Shown here piece by piece: positions 6,812 to 14,095 of a stretch of 25,852 nucleotides of DNA. Position 1 is the stretch's first letter, and each line of letters begins with the position of its first letter. A program made the translations under genes and the position numbers. The stretch comes from Collinsella aerofaciens (GTDB lineage: Bacteria; Actinomycetota; Coriobacteriia; Coriobacteriales; Coriobacteriaceae), in contig CAJMHW010000028.1 of the NCBI GenBank assembly GCA_905213325.1, positions 1 through 25,852 on the forward strand, written 5' to 3'. Below the pieces are notes generated by a model that searched no databases, was not told the DNA's origin, and saw only the letters and a program-made list of their open reading frames with translations.

Positions 6812-9139
6812 TTAGGCGGAAACTGCAGCGGAAGCAGTGTTGGTCTCGTCCTCGTCGGTCCAAGCGTGCTTGGGCATAGGACGGAAAATCTGGAAGAGCA
6901 TCGCGACCAGCAGCACGATAGCCACAACCGTCCAGAAGCCAAACTGCCCAAGGACAAGCAGGTTATAGAACTGGTTGATGAACAGGCCGATCACCCAAGC
7001 GAAGGCGCACTCGTAGCCGAGGGCAATCGCGGTCCACTTGCCGGAATTCATCTGGTTGCGGATGGTACCCATAGCGGCAAAGCACGGAGCGCACAGCAGG
7101 TTGAACGCGCCGAAGGCAACGCAGGCGCCCATGGTGGGGAACATGCCGGCAAACGCGGTCCACAGGCTCGGGTCGGTCTCGCCCGCGTCGGCGACGGACA
7201 GCAGCGAGCCGGCGGTGGCGACAACGTTCTCCTTGGCGACGAGGCCAGAGACAGTCAGCGCGGTAGCCTGCCAGGTGCTAAAGCCGAGCGGGGCGAAAAT
7301 CCAAGCGACCAGGTTGCCGAGCATGGCGAGCACGGAGTAGTCCATGAACTCCTCGGGGATGCCGTCCATCGCAGGCAGGAAGCCAAAGGAGCCGTTGTAG
7401 CTACCAAAGTTGGAGAGGAACCACACCACGACGGTAGAGGCGAAGATGATCGTGCCGGCCTTCTTGATAAAGGCCCAGCAGCGCTCCCACACGTGCAGCG
7501 CCCAAGAGCGGATCGCCGGGAAGTGGTAGGCAGGAAGCTCCATAACGAACGGCGTCGGGCGGCCGGCGAAGAGCTTGGTCTTCTTGAGCATGAGGCCCGA
7601 AGCAATGACGGCAAAGACGCCCAGGAAGTAGAAGAGCGGGCTGATCCACGCGGCGGTGGTGGAAGAATCGCCGATGATGGAACCCATGAGCAGGGCGATG
7701 ATCGGCAGCTTAGCGCCACAGGGAATGAACGTGGTGGTCATGACCGTCATGCGGCGGTCCTTCTCGTTCTCGATGGTCTTGGTAGCCATGACGCCGGGGA
7801 CGCCGCAGCCCGAGGACACGAGCATGGGGATGAAGGACTTACCGGACAGGCCAAAGCGGCGGAACACGCGGTCCATGATGAAGGCGACGCGGGCCATATA
7901 GCCGCAGTCCTCCAGGAAAGACAGCATCACGAACAGCAGGAACATCTGCGGCACAAAGCCGAAGATGGCGCCCAGGCCGCCGACGATACCGTCACAGACA
8001 AGCGAATCGACCAGACCGCCGTCCTCGGTGCCACCCGCCACAAGCGCGTCGTGGACCATGGTGGTAATACCCGGGACATAGGGGCCGTACTGCGCTGGGT
8101 CGACCGAGTCGGCGTTGTCGCCCGCGGCCTCGACAGCCGCGTCGTAGGCGTCGCGACCCTGACCGAGCACATACCAACCGTCGGTACCGAAGAGCTGGTC
8201 GTTGGTGAAGTCGGTCACCGTGCCGCCCAAGGTGGAAACGGCGATGTAGTACACGCAGAACATGATGACCACAAAAATCGGCAGACCCAGAATACGGTTG
8301 GTAACCACGCGGTCGATCTTCTCGGAGGTGCTCATCTTTGTCGGAGCCTTGGTGAGGCACTCGTCGATGATGTGGGCAATCACGCCATAGCGTTCGCCGG
8401 TGATGATGGACTCGGCGTCGTCGTCGCAATCCTGCTCGCACTGGGCGACCAGTTGCTCAACGCGAGCGGCTTTCTCCTTGGTGAGGTTGATGAGCTTGCA
8501 GGCATCCGCATCGCGCTCGAACAGTTTGACGGCATAGTAGCGGCGCTTGTTGGCGGGAACGCTTGCCGGCAGGTTGTTTTCGATGTGGTCCAGAACGTCC
8601 TCGATGGAGGAATCGAACTTGTGCTCCGGCACCTGGCCCTTGGAAGCAGCGGACTTCTTAACCTGCTCGAAAAGCTCCTTGATACCCTTGTTCTTAAGGG
8701 CCGAGATCATCATGACCGGGCAGCCGAGCTTCTTGGAGAGCTTGTCCGTGTCGATCTTATCGCCGTTCTTCTCGACCAAGTCGGCCATGTTGAGGGCGAC
8801 GACTACGGGCAGGCCGGTCTCGATAACCTGAAGCGCCAGGTACAGGTTGCGCTCGAGGTTGGTGGCATCGACAACCTGGACGACCACATCGGGCTCGCCG
8901 CTCATGAGATAATCGCGCGAGCATTGCTCCTCGGGGCTGTAGGGGGAAAGCGAGTAGATACCAGGGAGGTCCGTGATGGTAACGTTCTTGTCGCTTAGGA
9001 GCTTGGCCTCCTTTTTCTCAACCGTGACGCCGGGCCAGTTGCCAACGTAGCCGTTGGCGCCGGTGATCAGGTTGAAAAGCGTGGTCTTGCCGCAGTTGGG
9101 GTTACCCGCCAGCGCGACATGGATCTGAGAATCCGCCAT
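6812..9139 (-). CDS. feoB: Ferrous iron transporter FeoB
   Basis: 775 aa inner-membrane Fe(II) transporter with a cytosolic G-protein domain. G1 is GNPNCGKT (12-19), G3 DLPG (57-60), G4 NMAD (117-120, the usual FeoB form) and G5 near SAL (146-148). A helical guanine-dissociation-inhibitor region follows to about residue 270. The membrane domain carries both gate-type repeats: SSGCGVPG...FIPCGAKLPI and, further on, FSTWQATALTVSGLVAKENV. The loop between the first two membrane helices is long and acidic (about residues 310-380). The C terminus ends in a short hydrophilic tail. ATG at 9139 follows GGAAGAAGG. Downstream of two feoA genes on the same strand; the 122-bp gap holds a possible metal-regulator box. 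Confidence 0.97.
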   Translation of the reverse strand: MADSQIHVALAGNPNCGKTTLFNLITGANGYVGNWPGVTVEKKEAKLLSDKNVTITDLPGIYSLSPYSPEEQCSRDYLMSGEPDVVVQVVDATNLERNLYLALQVIETGLPVVVALNMADLVEKNGDKIDTDKLSKKLGCPVMMISALKNKGIKELFEQVKKSAASKGQVPEHKFDSSIEDVLDHIENNLPASVPANKRRYYAVKLFERDADACKLINLTKEKAARVEQLVAQCEQDCDDDAESIITGERYGVIAHIIDECLTKAPTKMSTSEKIDRVVTNRILGLPIFVVIMFCVYYIAVSTLGGTVTDFTNDQLFGTDGWYVLGQGRDAYDAAVEAAGDNADSVDPAQYGPYVPGITTMVHDALVAGGTEDGGLVDSLVCDGIVGGLGAIFGFVPQMFLLFVMLSFLEDCGYMARVAFIMDRVFRRFGLSGKSFIPMLVSSGCGVPGVMATKTIENEKDRRMTVMTTTFIPCGAKLPIIALLMGSIIGDSSTTAAWISPLFYFLGVFAVIASGLMLKKTKLFAGRPTPFVMELPAYHFPAIRSWALHVWERCWAFIKKAGTIIFASTVVVWFLSNFGSYNGSFGFLPAMDGIPEEFMDYSVLAMLGNLVAWIFAPLGFSTWQATALTVSGLVAKENVVATAGSLLSVADAGETDPSLWTAFAGMFPTMGACVAFGAFNLLCAPCFAAMGTIRNQMNSGKWTAIALGYECAFAWVIGLFINQFYNLLVLGQFGFWTVVAIVLLVAMLFQIFRPMPKHAWTDEDETNTASAAVSA

Positions 9140-9213
9140 TCAATCCTTCTTCCTTGTGTGCCTGCGCTGCTTTCTCCGCGCAGGCTGGATAATGTGCTTC
9201 AAAGTGCTGCATT

Positions 9214-9233
9214 AAGTTAGAAAAACCTAACTT
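9214..9233. promoter_or_regulatory. Possible iron-regulator (DtxR/IdeR-like) operator upstream of feoB
   Basis: A perfect inverted repeat AAGTTAG-N6-CTAACTT, 20 bp, about 75 bp upstream of the feoB start. Its GTTAG/CTAAC half-sites resemble DtxR/IdeR/MntR-type boxes. A related GTTAG-N4-CTAA dyad occurs upstream of the first feoA gene. The regulator is not encoded in the window, so the identity is inference. Confidence 0.45.
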
Positions 9234-9261
9234 TATCTGCAGAAATATACGTAGCAAGCCC

Positions 9262-9483
9262 CTACTGGACCTCGACGACGGCCGCCTCCTCCTTGCGGAT
9301 GGAAAGCTCGTAGCCGCGCACGTTGATCTCGACCGGATCGCCGAGCGGTGCTACCTTTACGACCTTGAACGAAGTGCCCTTGATGAGCCCCAGGTCCATA
9401 AGGTGGCGGCGAAGCGCGCCCTCACCGTGAAGCTTGACGATGGTGGAGCTCTCGCCCACCTTAACGTCACCCAACGTCTTCAT
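9262..9483 (-). CDS. feoA: FeoA-domain protein (second of two)
   Basis: 73 aa, a single SH3-like FeoA domain. MKTLGDVKVGESSTIVKL opens the first strand, LRRHLMDLGLIKGTSF is the conserved central helix and turn, and GDPVEINVRGYELSIRKEEAAVV forms the last strands. FeoA proteins are small cytosolic partners of FeoB, needed for normal Fe(II) uptake. AGGGGG lies 8 nt before the ATG at 9483. It sits 39 bp after the first feoA and 122 bp before feoB. It keeps the canonical LMDLGL helix and R-x4-LSIR end better than its neighbour. Confidence 0.92.
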   Translation of the reverse strand: MKTLGDVKVGESSTIVKLHGEGALRRHLMDLGLIKGTSFKVVKVAPLGDPVEINVRGYELSIRKEEAAVVEVQ

Positions 9484-9522
9484 CCTCTTGTCCCCCTTTC
9501 GGTTTTTATCAAATGCTGTGGA

Positions 9523-9765
9523 CTAACCGACGGTCATGATGTGCATGGCAACCTTGGAATCGATGCCAAAGCGTGCGCCGAGCACAGTGACGATGATATT
9601 GGCGCCACTCGAGCTCACCACGTGGATTTCGCTGCCCTCGACAAAGCCGAGGTCCTTGAGGTGGTGCTTCATATCCTCATTGCCCTTTACACGAGACACG
9701 CGCACGGTTTCGCCCGCTTTTACCATCGAAAGCGGCATTGCCGGCATCTGCGGTCCGCAAGACAT
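9523..9765 (-). CDS. feoA: FeoA-domain protein (first of two)
   Basis: 80 aa FeoA domain preceded by a short extension (MSCGPQMPAMPLSMVKAG). Core features are RVSRVKGNEDMKHHLKDLGFVEGSEIHVV and VLGARFGIDSKVAMHIMTV. It has a Cys and several Met in the extension, which might contact metal, though that is speculation. AGGAG stands 6 nt before the ATG at 9765. It is the promoter-proximal gene of the feo cluster. Two FeoA proteins with one FeoB is a common arrangement in anaerobic Firmicutes and Actinomycetota; whether the two act together on FeoB is unknown. Confidence 0.9.
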   Translation of the reverse strand: MSCGPQMPAMPLSMVKAGETVRVSRVKGNEDMKHHLKDLGFVEGSEIHVVSSSGANIIVTVLGARFGIDSKVAMHIMTVG

Positions 9766-9807
9766 GAGTGGCTCCTAACGTCAGTTCGTCCTCAACATCG
9801 ACGCGGT

Positions 9808-9861
9808 AAAAGTTAACCACGCCTATGTTCGCTTTAGTAAACTAACACGTGGTTAACTTTT
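9808..9861. promoter_or_regulatory. Nested dyads upstream of the feo cluster
   Basis: A perfect 14-bp inverted repeat (AAAAGTTAACCACG at 9808-9821 and its complement at 9848-9861) encloses a smaller dyad, TTAG-TAAA-CTAA (9834-9845). The block is 43-96 bp upstream of the first feoA start. The inner dyad resembles the box before feoB. It could be an iron-responsive control site; no promoter hexamers could be fixed with confidence. Confidence 0.45.
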
Positions 9862-9906
9862 TGGAAAGGGTCCCCATTCAGATTTCGAAAAAGTTTCCTA
9901 TACGAA

Positions 9907-9946
9907 ACAAAAGGGCGCGGCAAAGGACCATCCTTTACCACGCCCT
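9907..9946 (-). terminator. Terminator of the HPr-like gene
   Basis: A 16-bp stem with two G-U pairs (minus strand AGGGCGTGGTAAAGGA with TCCTTTGCCGCGCCCT) is followed by TTTTGTTTCG. It starts 8 bp after the HPr stop and lies upstream of the feo control region. Confidence 0.8.
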
Positions 9947-9953
9947 ATCATGC

Positions 9954-10202
9954 TTAGAGCGAGAGATTTCTGATCGACGTAACGCAGGAAGCCTCGTCTA
10001 CGCCCGAAACGCGGAAGATGATGTCCTCGCCGCACTCGCCGTAGAGAGCCATGAGTCCCATGACATCGCGGCCATCCGTGTGGCGATCGCCGATACTGAC
10101 TGACACGTCGCAACGATGCTTGGCAATGATGTCATAGAGCAGCGCAACCGGGCGGGCATGCAATCCCAACGGATCTTTAATCGTCTTTGTAAACTCGACC
10201 AT
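9954..10202 (-). CDS. HPr-family phosphocarrier protein
   Basis: 82 aa from the ATG at 10202, which follows GGGAGGGG closely; the frame is open to an ATG at 10247, but that has no ribosome site. HPr carries phosphate from enzyme I to the sugar-specific EIIA of the phosphotransferase system. The active-site motif DPLGLHARPV puts the phosphoryl histidine exactly at His15, with Arg17 next to it. The regulatory segment reads GRDVMGLMAL: the residue at position 46, normally Ser in HPr controlled by HPr kinase, is Asp. It stands alone, with its own terminator and no ptsI nearby. It may be the general HPr or a specialised paralogue. Confidence 0.88.
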   Translation of the reverse strand: MVEFTKTIKDPLGLHARPVALLYDIIAKHRCDVSVSIGDRHTDGRDVMGLMALYGECGEDIIFRVSGVDEASCVTSIRNLSL

Positions 10203-10301
10203 GTCCCCTCCCACGACATCGTACATTCGGCTGGCAAACCCAGCCATGTGGTAGTTATTGTAGCGTTAGATGCTTGTTGAAGCCCGCCAGAAGGCTCAAC
10301 C

Positions 10302-10409
10302 GGAAAGTGCGACCCGTTATTTGGCTGGATTCTGGGACGCAGTTTCCCAAAGGGGCCTGTTTGGGAAACTGCGACCCGTTTTGGACGCAAATTCTGGGAC
10401 GTAGTTTCC
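10302..10409. repeat. BIME-like block of four alternating inverted repeats
   Basis: Two 46-bp direct repeats (10302-10347 and 10364-10409, 35 of 46 identical) are each a palindrome-like unit. The arms are variants of GGAAACTGCGACCC and its complement GGGACGCAGTTTCC. The four arms alternate in orientation, and the two middle ones form a further 17-of-18 bp palindrome around AGGGGCCT. The arms are conserved while the centres differ. Intergenic, between aspS and the HPr gene. Confidence 0.75.
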
Positions 10410-10449
10410 GCGACGCCCAGTCAACCTATACCCTCGCAACCTCGGCGTA

Positions 10450-10485
10450 TAAAAAACGAGGGAAGACACACGTCCTTCCCTCGTT
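10450..10485 (-). terminator. Rho-independent terminator of aspS
   Basis: A stem of 13 bp with a one-base bulge (AACGAGGGAA...TTCCCTCGTT) followed on the minus strand by TTTTTTATACG, 23 bp past the aspS stop. Confidence 0.88.
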
Positions 10486-10508
10486 GCAAGCAAGATGTAG
10501 CCGCTCGC

Positions 10509-12296
10509 CTACATCAGGCGCAGGCTGACGTCCTTGAGCTGGGCGCCGCTAACGGCACTCGGGGCGCCCGACATAAGGTCGGAGCCGCTGGCCGTCTTGG
10601 GAAACGCCATGACGTCGCGGATGGAGTCGGAACCGGTGAGCAGCATGCACACGCGGTCCAGGCCCAGAGCGAAACCGCCCATCGGGGGCGCACCAAACTT
10701 GAGGGCCTCCATGAGGAAGCCGAACTGAGACTCGGCGCGCTCCTCGGTAAAGCCCAGGAGCTTGAGCATGGACATCTGCATCTCGGCGTTGTGGATACGC
10801 ATACCGCCACCGCCGGCCTCAAAGCCGTCCATGACAAAGTCGTAGGTGCACGAACCGGCTGCCAACGGGTCGGCCTCGATCTTGGCGATGTCGGTCTCGG
10901 TCGGCAGGGTAAAGGGCTGGTGCTCGGCAGCGTAAGCCTTGCGGTCCTCATCCCAGTGGAACAGCGGGAAGTTGACGACCCACAGGAAGTCGTGGCCCTC
11001 GCGCTTGATCTCGAGTGCATTGGCCATGTGCGAACGCATGCCGCCCAGGATCTCGTCGGAGAGCAGGCGCGGGCCGGCGGCGAACATCACAAGGTCGCCG
11101 GGCTCGACGTCCATGCGCTCGCGCAGAGCGGCCATCTCCTCGTCCGAGAAGAACTTGACGATGGGGCTGTTGATGGAGCCGTCCTCGCGGAAGGCGATCC
11201 ATGCCAGGCCCTTGGCGCCAAACGTGGAGGCCACGCCGGCGAGCTTATCGATCTTGGCACGTGCCCAGGCACCGGCGCCCTTGGCGTTAATGGCCTTGAC
11301 GGCAGAGCCCTCCTCGTTTGCGGCAGTCGCAAAGACCTTGAACTTGGAGTTGGCAAAGATGTCGGTCAGGTCGACCAGGTGCATGCCATAGCGGGTATCG
11401 GGCTTGTCGGAGCCATAGGTGTCCATGGCCTCCCAGTAGTTCATACGACGCAGCGGCGTGGGCATCTCGACACCCATGCGGCCGAAGGCATCGGCAAGAA
11501 CCTCTTCGAGCGCGCTCATGACATCGTTCTGGTCCACGAAGGACATCTCGATATCGACCTGGGTGAACTCGGGCTGACGGTCGGCACGCAGGTCCTCGTC
11601 GCGGAAGCACTTGGCAACCTGGTAGTAGCGCTCGACGCCACCGACCATGAGCAGCTGCTTCAGGAGCTGCGGGGACTGCGGCAGGGCGTAGAAGTTGCCC
11701 GGCTGAATACGGCTGGGAACGATGAAATCGCGGGCACCCTCGGGCGTGGACTTAAACAGGGAGGGCGTCTCAACCTCCATGAACTCACGGTTGTGCAGCG
11801 CCTCGCGAATGGCAAAGGTAAAGTCGGAGCGCAGCTTGAGGTTGGCCATCATCTCGGGACGACGGAGGTCCAGATAGCGATAGCGCAGACGGGTGTCCTC
11901 ACTGGTCTCGATGCCGTCCTCGATCTGGAACGGCGGGGTGACGGACGTGTTGAGCACCTCGGCGTGGTCGGTCAGGACCTCAATCTCGCCGGTCGCGAGC
12001 TTGGTGTTGGTGGTCTCCTCGCCACGGGAGCGCACGACGCCGTGGATCTTGATGGGCCACTCGGGACGCATGGTCTCGGCGATCTTAAAGGCGTCGCCGT
12101 CGGAGTGCTCGGGGTCGAAGGTGAGCTGCGTGATGCCCTCGCGGTCGCGAAGGTCGCAGAAAATAAGGCCGCCGTGGTCACGGCGACGGCTCACCCAACC
12201 GGTGAGGGTGACCTCTTCGCCCACGTTCTCGCGGCGAAGCTCGCCGCAGGTACGGGTGTGCATGGAATGCTCATCGATGGGACGGGTCTGGCTCAT
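10509..12296 (-). CDS. aspS: Aspartyl-tRNA synthetase
   Basis: 595 aa, the normal length for bacterial-type AspRS with the GAD insertion. The N-terminal anticodon-binding OB domain is visible (VTLTGWVSRRRDHGGLIFCDLRDREGITQ, in part). The class II core follows: RYRYLDLRRP, the motif 2 region FRDEDLRADRQPEFTQVD, and motif 3 GFALGLDRV near the C terminus. The insertion domain occupies roughly residues 290-420. The ATG at 12296 follows AAAGGAGGATCACT, an unusually strong ribosome site. Transcribed divergently from serB. Whether it is discriminating or also charges tRNA-Asn cannot be told by eye. Confidence 0.97.
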   Translation of the reverse strand: MSQTRPIDEHSMHTRTCGELRRENVGEEVTLTGWVSRRRDHGGLIFCDLRDREGITQLTFDPEHSDGDAFKIAETMRPEWPIKIHGVVRSRGEETTNTKLATGEIEVLTDHAEVLNTSVTPPFQIEDGIETSEDTRLRYRYLDLRRPEMMANLKLRSDFTFAIREALHNREFMEVETPSLFKSTPEGARDFIVPSRIQPGNFYALPQSPQLLKQLLMVGGVERYYQVAKCFRDEDLRADRQPEFTQVDIEMSFVDQNDVMSALEEVLADAFGRMGVEMPTPLRRMNYWEAMDTYGSDKPDTRYGMHLVDLTDIFANSKFKVFATAANEEGSAVKAINAKGAGAWARAKIDKLAGVASTFGAKGLAWIAFREDGSINSPIVKFFSDEEMAALRERMDVEPGDLVMFAAGPRLLSDEILGGMRSHMANALEIKREGHDFLWVVNFPLFHWDEDRKAYAAEHQPFTLPTETDIAKIEADPLAAGSCTYDFVMDGFEAGGGGMRIHNAEMQMSMLKLLGFTEERAESQFGFLMEALKFGAPPMGGFALGLDRVCMLLTGSDSIRDVMAFPKTASGSDLMSGAPSAVSGAQLKDVSLRLM

Positions 12297-12552
12297 ACCA
12301 GTGATCCTCCTTTATGGATCTGTGCCGCCCCGTGTCGTTCCGGGCGGCGTCGTACAGATTTGCCCAGCCTGCGTAAACCGCGCAGCCAGACATGGCGTTC
12401 TATCTTATCGCACCTGTGTCGATGTACCGCGAAAAAGTAGCTCCTGCCCAAAGACTTGACGGAGACGAAACAATTGACGCACCGCGGCACCCGCCCGCGC
12501 TATTCACGTGCGACAATATGCCCCAATAAAACAGCACTTGGAAAGGCCCGTC

Positions 12553-13188
12553 ATGACTGCACGCCTCATTGTTATGGATATCGACTCCACGCTCATCAAC
12601 CAGGAGGTCATCGACCTGTTGGGCGAGGAGGCCGGCGTGGGCGAGCAAGTTGCGCAAATCACCGAGCGCGCTATGCGCGGCGAGCTCGACTTTAAGCAGG
12701 CGCTTGAGGAGCGCGTGGGGCTGCTTGCCGGCTTGGATGAGAGCGTGTTCGAGCGCACCTTTGAGCGCGTGACATTTACCCCCGGCGCGCTAGAGCTTGT
12801 GCGCTCGGCGCACAGCAAGGGCTGGAAGGTCGGCGTGGTAAGCGGCGGCTTCCACGAGGTCGCCGACAAGATCGTGGCTGCCGCGGGTATCGACTTTTGT
12901 CTGGCCAATCGTCTGGAGGTCGTGGACGGCAAGCTCACCGGTAAGTTAGCTGCCGACATTGTGACCAAGGAGTCCAAGCTCATCCAGCTGCTGGACTGGG
13001 CAGTTGAGTGCGGTGTCGACATGGCCCATACCGTGGCAATCGGCGACGGCGCCAACGACATCCCCATGATTCAGGCCGCGGGCATGGGCATCGCGTTTTG
13101 CGCCAAGCCCAAGACGCGCGAGGCCGCCCCGTTTGCCATCGACGAGCGCAACCTGATGCTCGCCATGGATATCATCCTGCGTGACTAG
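12553..13188 (+). CDS. serB: Phosphoserine phosphatase SerB (HAD family)
   Basis: 211 aa. It hydrolyses phosphoserine to serine in the last step of serine synthesis. HAD motif I is MDIDST with nucleophile D9 and acid D11; motif II is VVSGG (S97); K142 is in motif III; motif IV is GDGANDIPM (D165, D169). The cap region between residues 20 and 75 (GEEAGVGEQVAQITERAMRG) matches the SerB cap. There is no N-terminal ACT domain, so it is the short form. The frame opens earlier (12508, GTG), but ATG 12553 has GGAAAGG 6 nt before it and begins at the usual place just ahead of motif I. It is 114 bp upstream of larB and probably separate in function. Confidence 0.92.
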   Translation: MTARLIVMDIDSTLINQEVIDLLGEEAGVGEQVAQITERAMRGELDFKQALEERVGLLAGLDESVFERTFERVTFTPGALELVRSAHSKGWKVGVVSGGFHEVADKIVAAAGIDFCLANRLEVVDGKLTGKLAADIVTKESKLIQLLDWAVECGVDMAHTVAIGDGANDIPMIQAAGMGIAFCAKPKTREAAPFAIDERNLMLAMDIILRD

Positions 13189-13224
13189 CCGATCCGTTTA
13201 ACAATTGAATCAGTCTGTCCTATA

Positions 13225-13258
13225 GTTTCCGAACAATTTTATCTTAGTGTTCGGAAAC
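13225..13258. promoter_or_regulatory. Candidate operator upstream of larB
   Basis: A perfect 11-bp inverted repeat, GTTTCCGAACA-N12-TGTTCGGAAAC, 34 bp long, ending 44 bp before the larB start. It touches the -35 zone of the candidate larB promoter. A likely reader is the TetR-family protein encoded at the end of this transcript, but that is inference. Confidence 0.6.
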
Positions 13259-13279
13259 ATACCCTTTGAGTGCTAGACT
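13250..13279 (+). promoter_or_regulatory. Candidate larBC promoter
   Basis: TGC-TAGACT (13271-13279) looks like an extended -10. TTCGGA, 18 nt earlier and inside the inverted repeat, is a weak -35. The overlap with the dyad would let a bound protein block or recruit polymerase. Promoter strength and start point are unverified. Confidence 0.4.
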
Positions 13280-13302
13280 TTGCGCCGTCGAAGGGAACAT
13301 AT

Positions 13303-14085
13303 ATGGATAAGCGAGATCTAGAGCAGCTACTGAGCGATGTTGCCGGCGGATCAGTCACCCCTGCCGACGCCCTCACACGCATCCAGACGGCTCCGACCGC
13401 CGATTTAGGCTTTGCGCAGCTCGATCTTTCGCGCGGAGTGCGCCAGGGAGCCGGCGAGGTTGTCTACGGTGCCGGTAAAACCGCCGAGCAAATTGCCGCC
13501 ATTATCGAAGCGCTGCGCGATGCCGGCCAGGAGCGCATCCTGGTCACGCGCCTGGATGCCGAAAAGGCAGCCCGCACCTCGGAGCTCCTCGGCAACGGCA
13601 TCGACCTGGGATATGTCCCGGACGCGCAGCTCGCCCTCGTGGGCGGCAAGCCCTCCCCTACCGGCAACGGACGCATCGTCGTCGCCTGCGCCGGCACGAG
13701 CGACCTGCCCGTCGCCGAGGAAGCCGCGTTGACGGCCGAGTTCTATGGCAACGAGGTCGACCGCCTCTACGACGTAGGCGTCGCCGGCCTGCACCGCCTA
13801 CTCGCGCATGCCGAGGAACTTGCCCAGGCACAGGTGGTCATCGCCATCGCCGGCATGGAGGGCGCGTTGGCGAGCGTTATCGGCGGCCTGGTGAGCTGTC
13901 CGGTCATCGCCGTTCCCACCAGCGTGGGCTACGGCGCAAGTTTTGGTGGCGTAGCCGCACTGCTCGCCATGCTCAACTCCTGTGCCAGCGGCGTATCGGT
14001 CGTCAATATCGACAACGGCTTTGGCGCCGCTTACCAGGCAAGTCTTATCAATCATCTGAGCGCCGGCACACCCCGCGCCCGCTAA
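13303..14085 (+). CDS. larB: LarB, nickel-pincer cofactor biosynthesis carboxylase/hydrolase
   Basis: 260 aa. LarB carboxylates the pyridinium ring of nicotinic acid adenine dinucleotide and cleaves its phosphoanhydride, the first step to the nickel-pincer nucleotide of lactate racemase. The N-terminal half holds DLGFAQLDLSRGVRQGAGEVVYGAGKT. The C-terminal half is PurE-like: CAGTSDLPVAEEAALTAEF, GVAGLHRL, IAGMEGALASVIGGLV and PTSVGYGASFGG. Start ATG 13303 follows AAGGGA; a longer reading from 13270 lacks a good site. It is followed 10 bp later by larC. Family proteins are about 245-260 aa, so it is complete. Confidence 0.94.
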   Translation: MDKRDLEQLLSDVAGGSVTPADALTRIQTAPTADLGFAQLDLSRGVRQGAGEVVYGAGKTAEQIAAIIEALRDAGQERILVTRLDAEKAARTSELLGNGIDLGYVPDAQLALVGGKPSPTGNGRIVVACAGTSDLPVAEEAALTAEFYGNEVDRLYDVGVAGLHRLLAHAEELAQAQVVIAIAGMEGALASVIGGLVSCPVIAVPTSVGYGASFGGVAALLAMLNSCASGVSVVNIDNGFGAAYQASLINHLSAGTPRAR

Positions 14086-14095
14086 GGAGCATTCC

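Noticed and set aside
6743..8998. 751-codon open frame on the plus strand
   Set aside because: It lies wholly antisense to feoB, has low-complexity Gly/Asp/His-rich translation and no ribosome site; it reflects high GC on the opposite strand.
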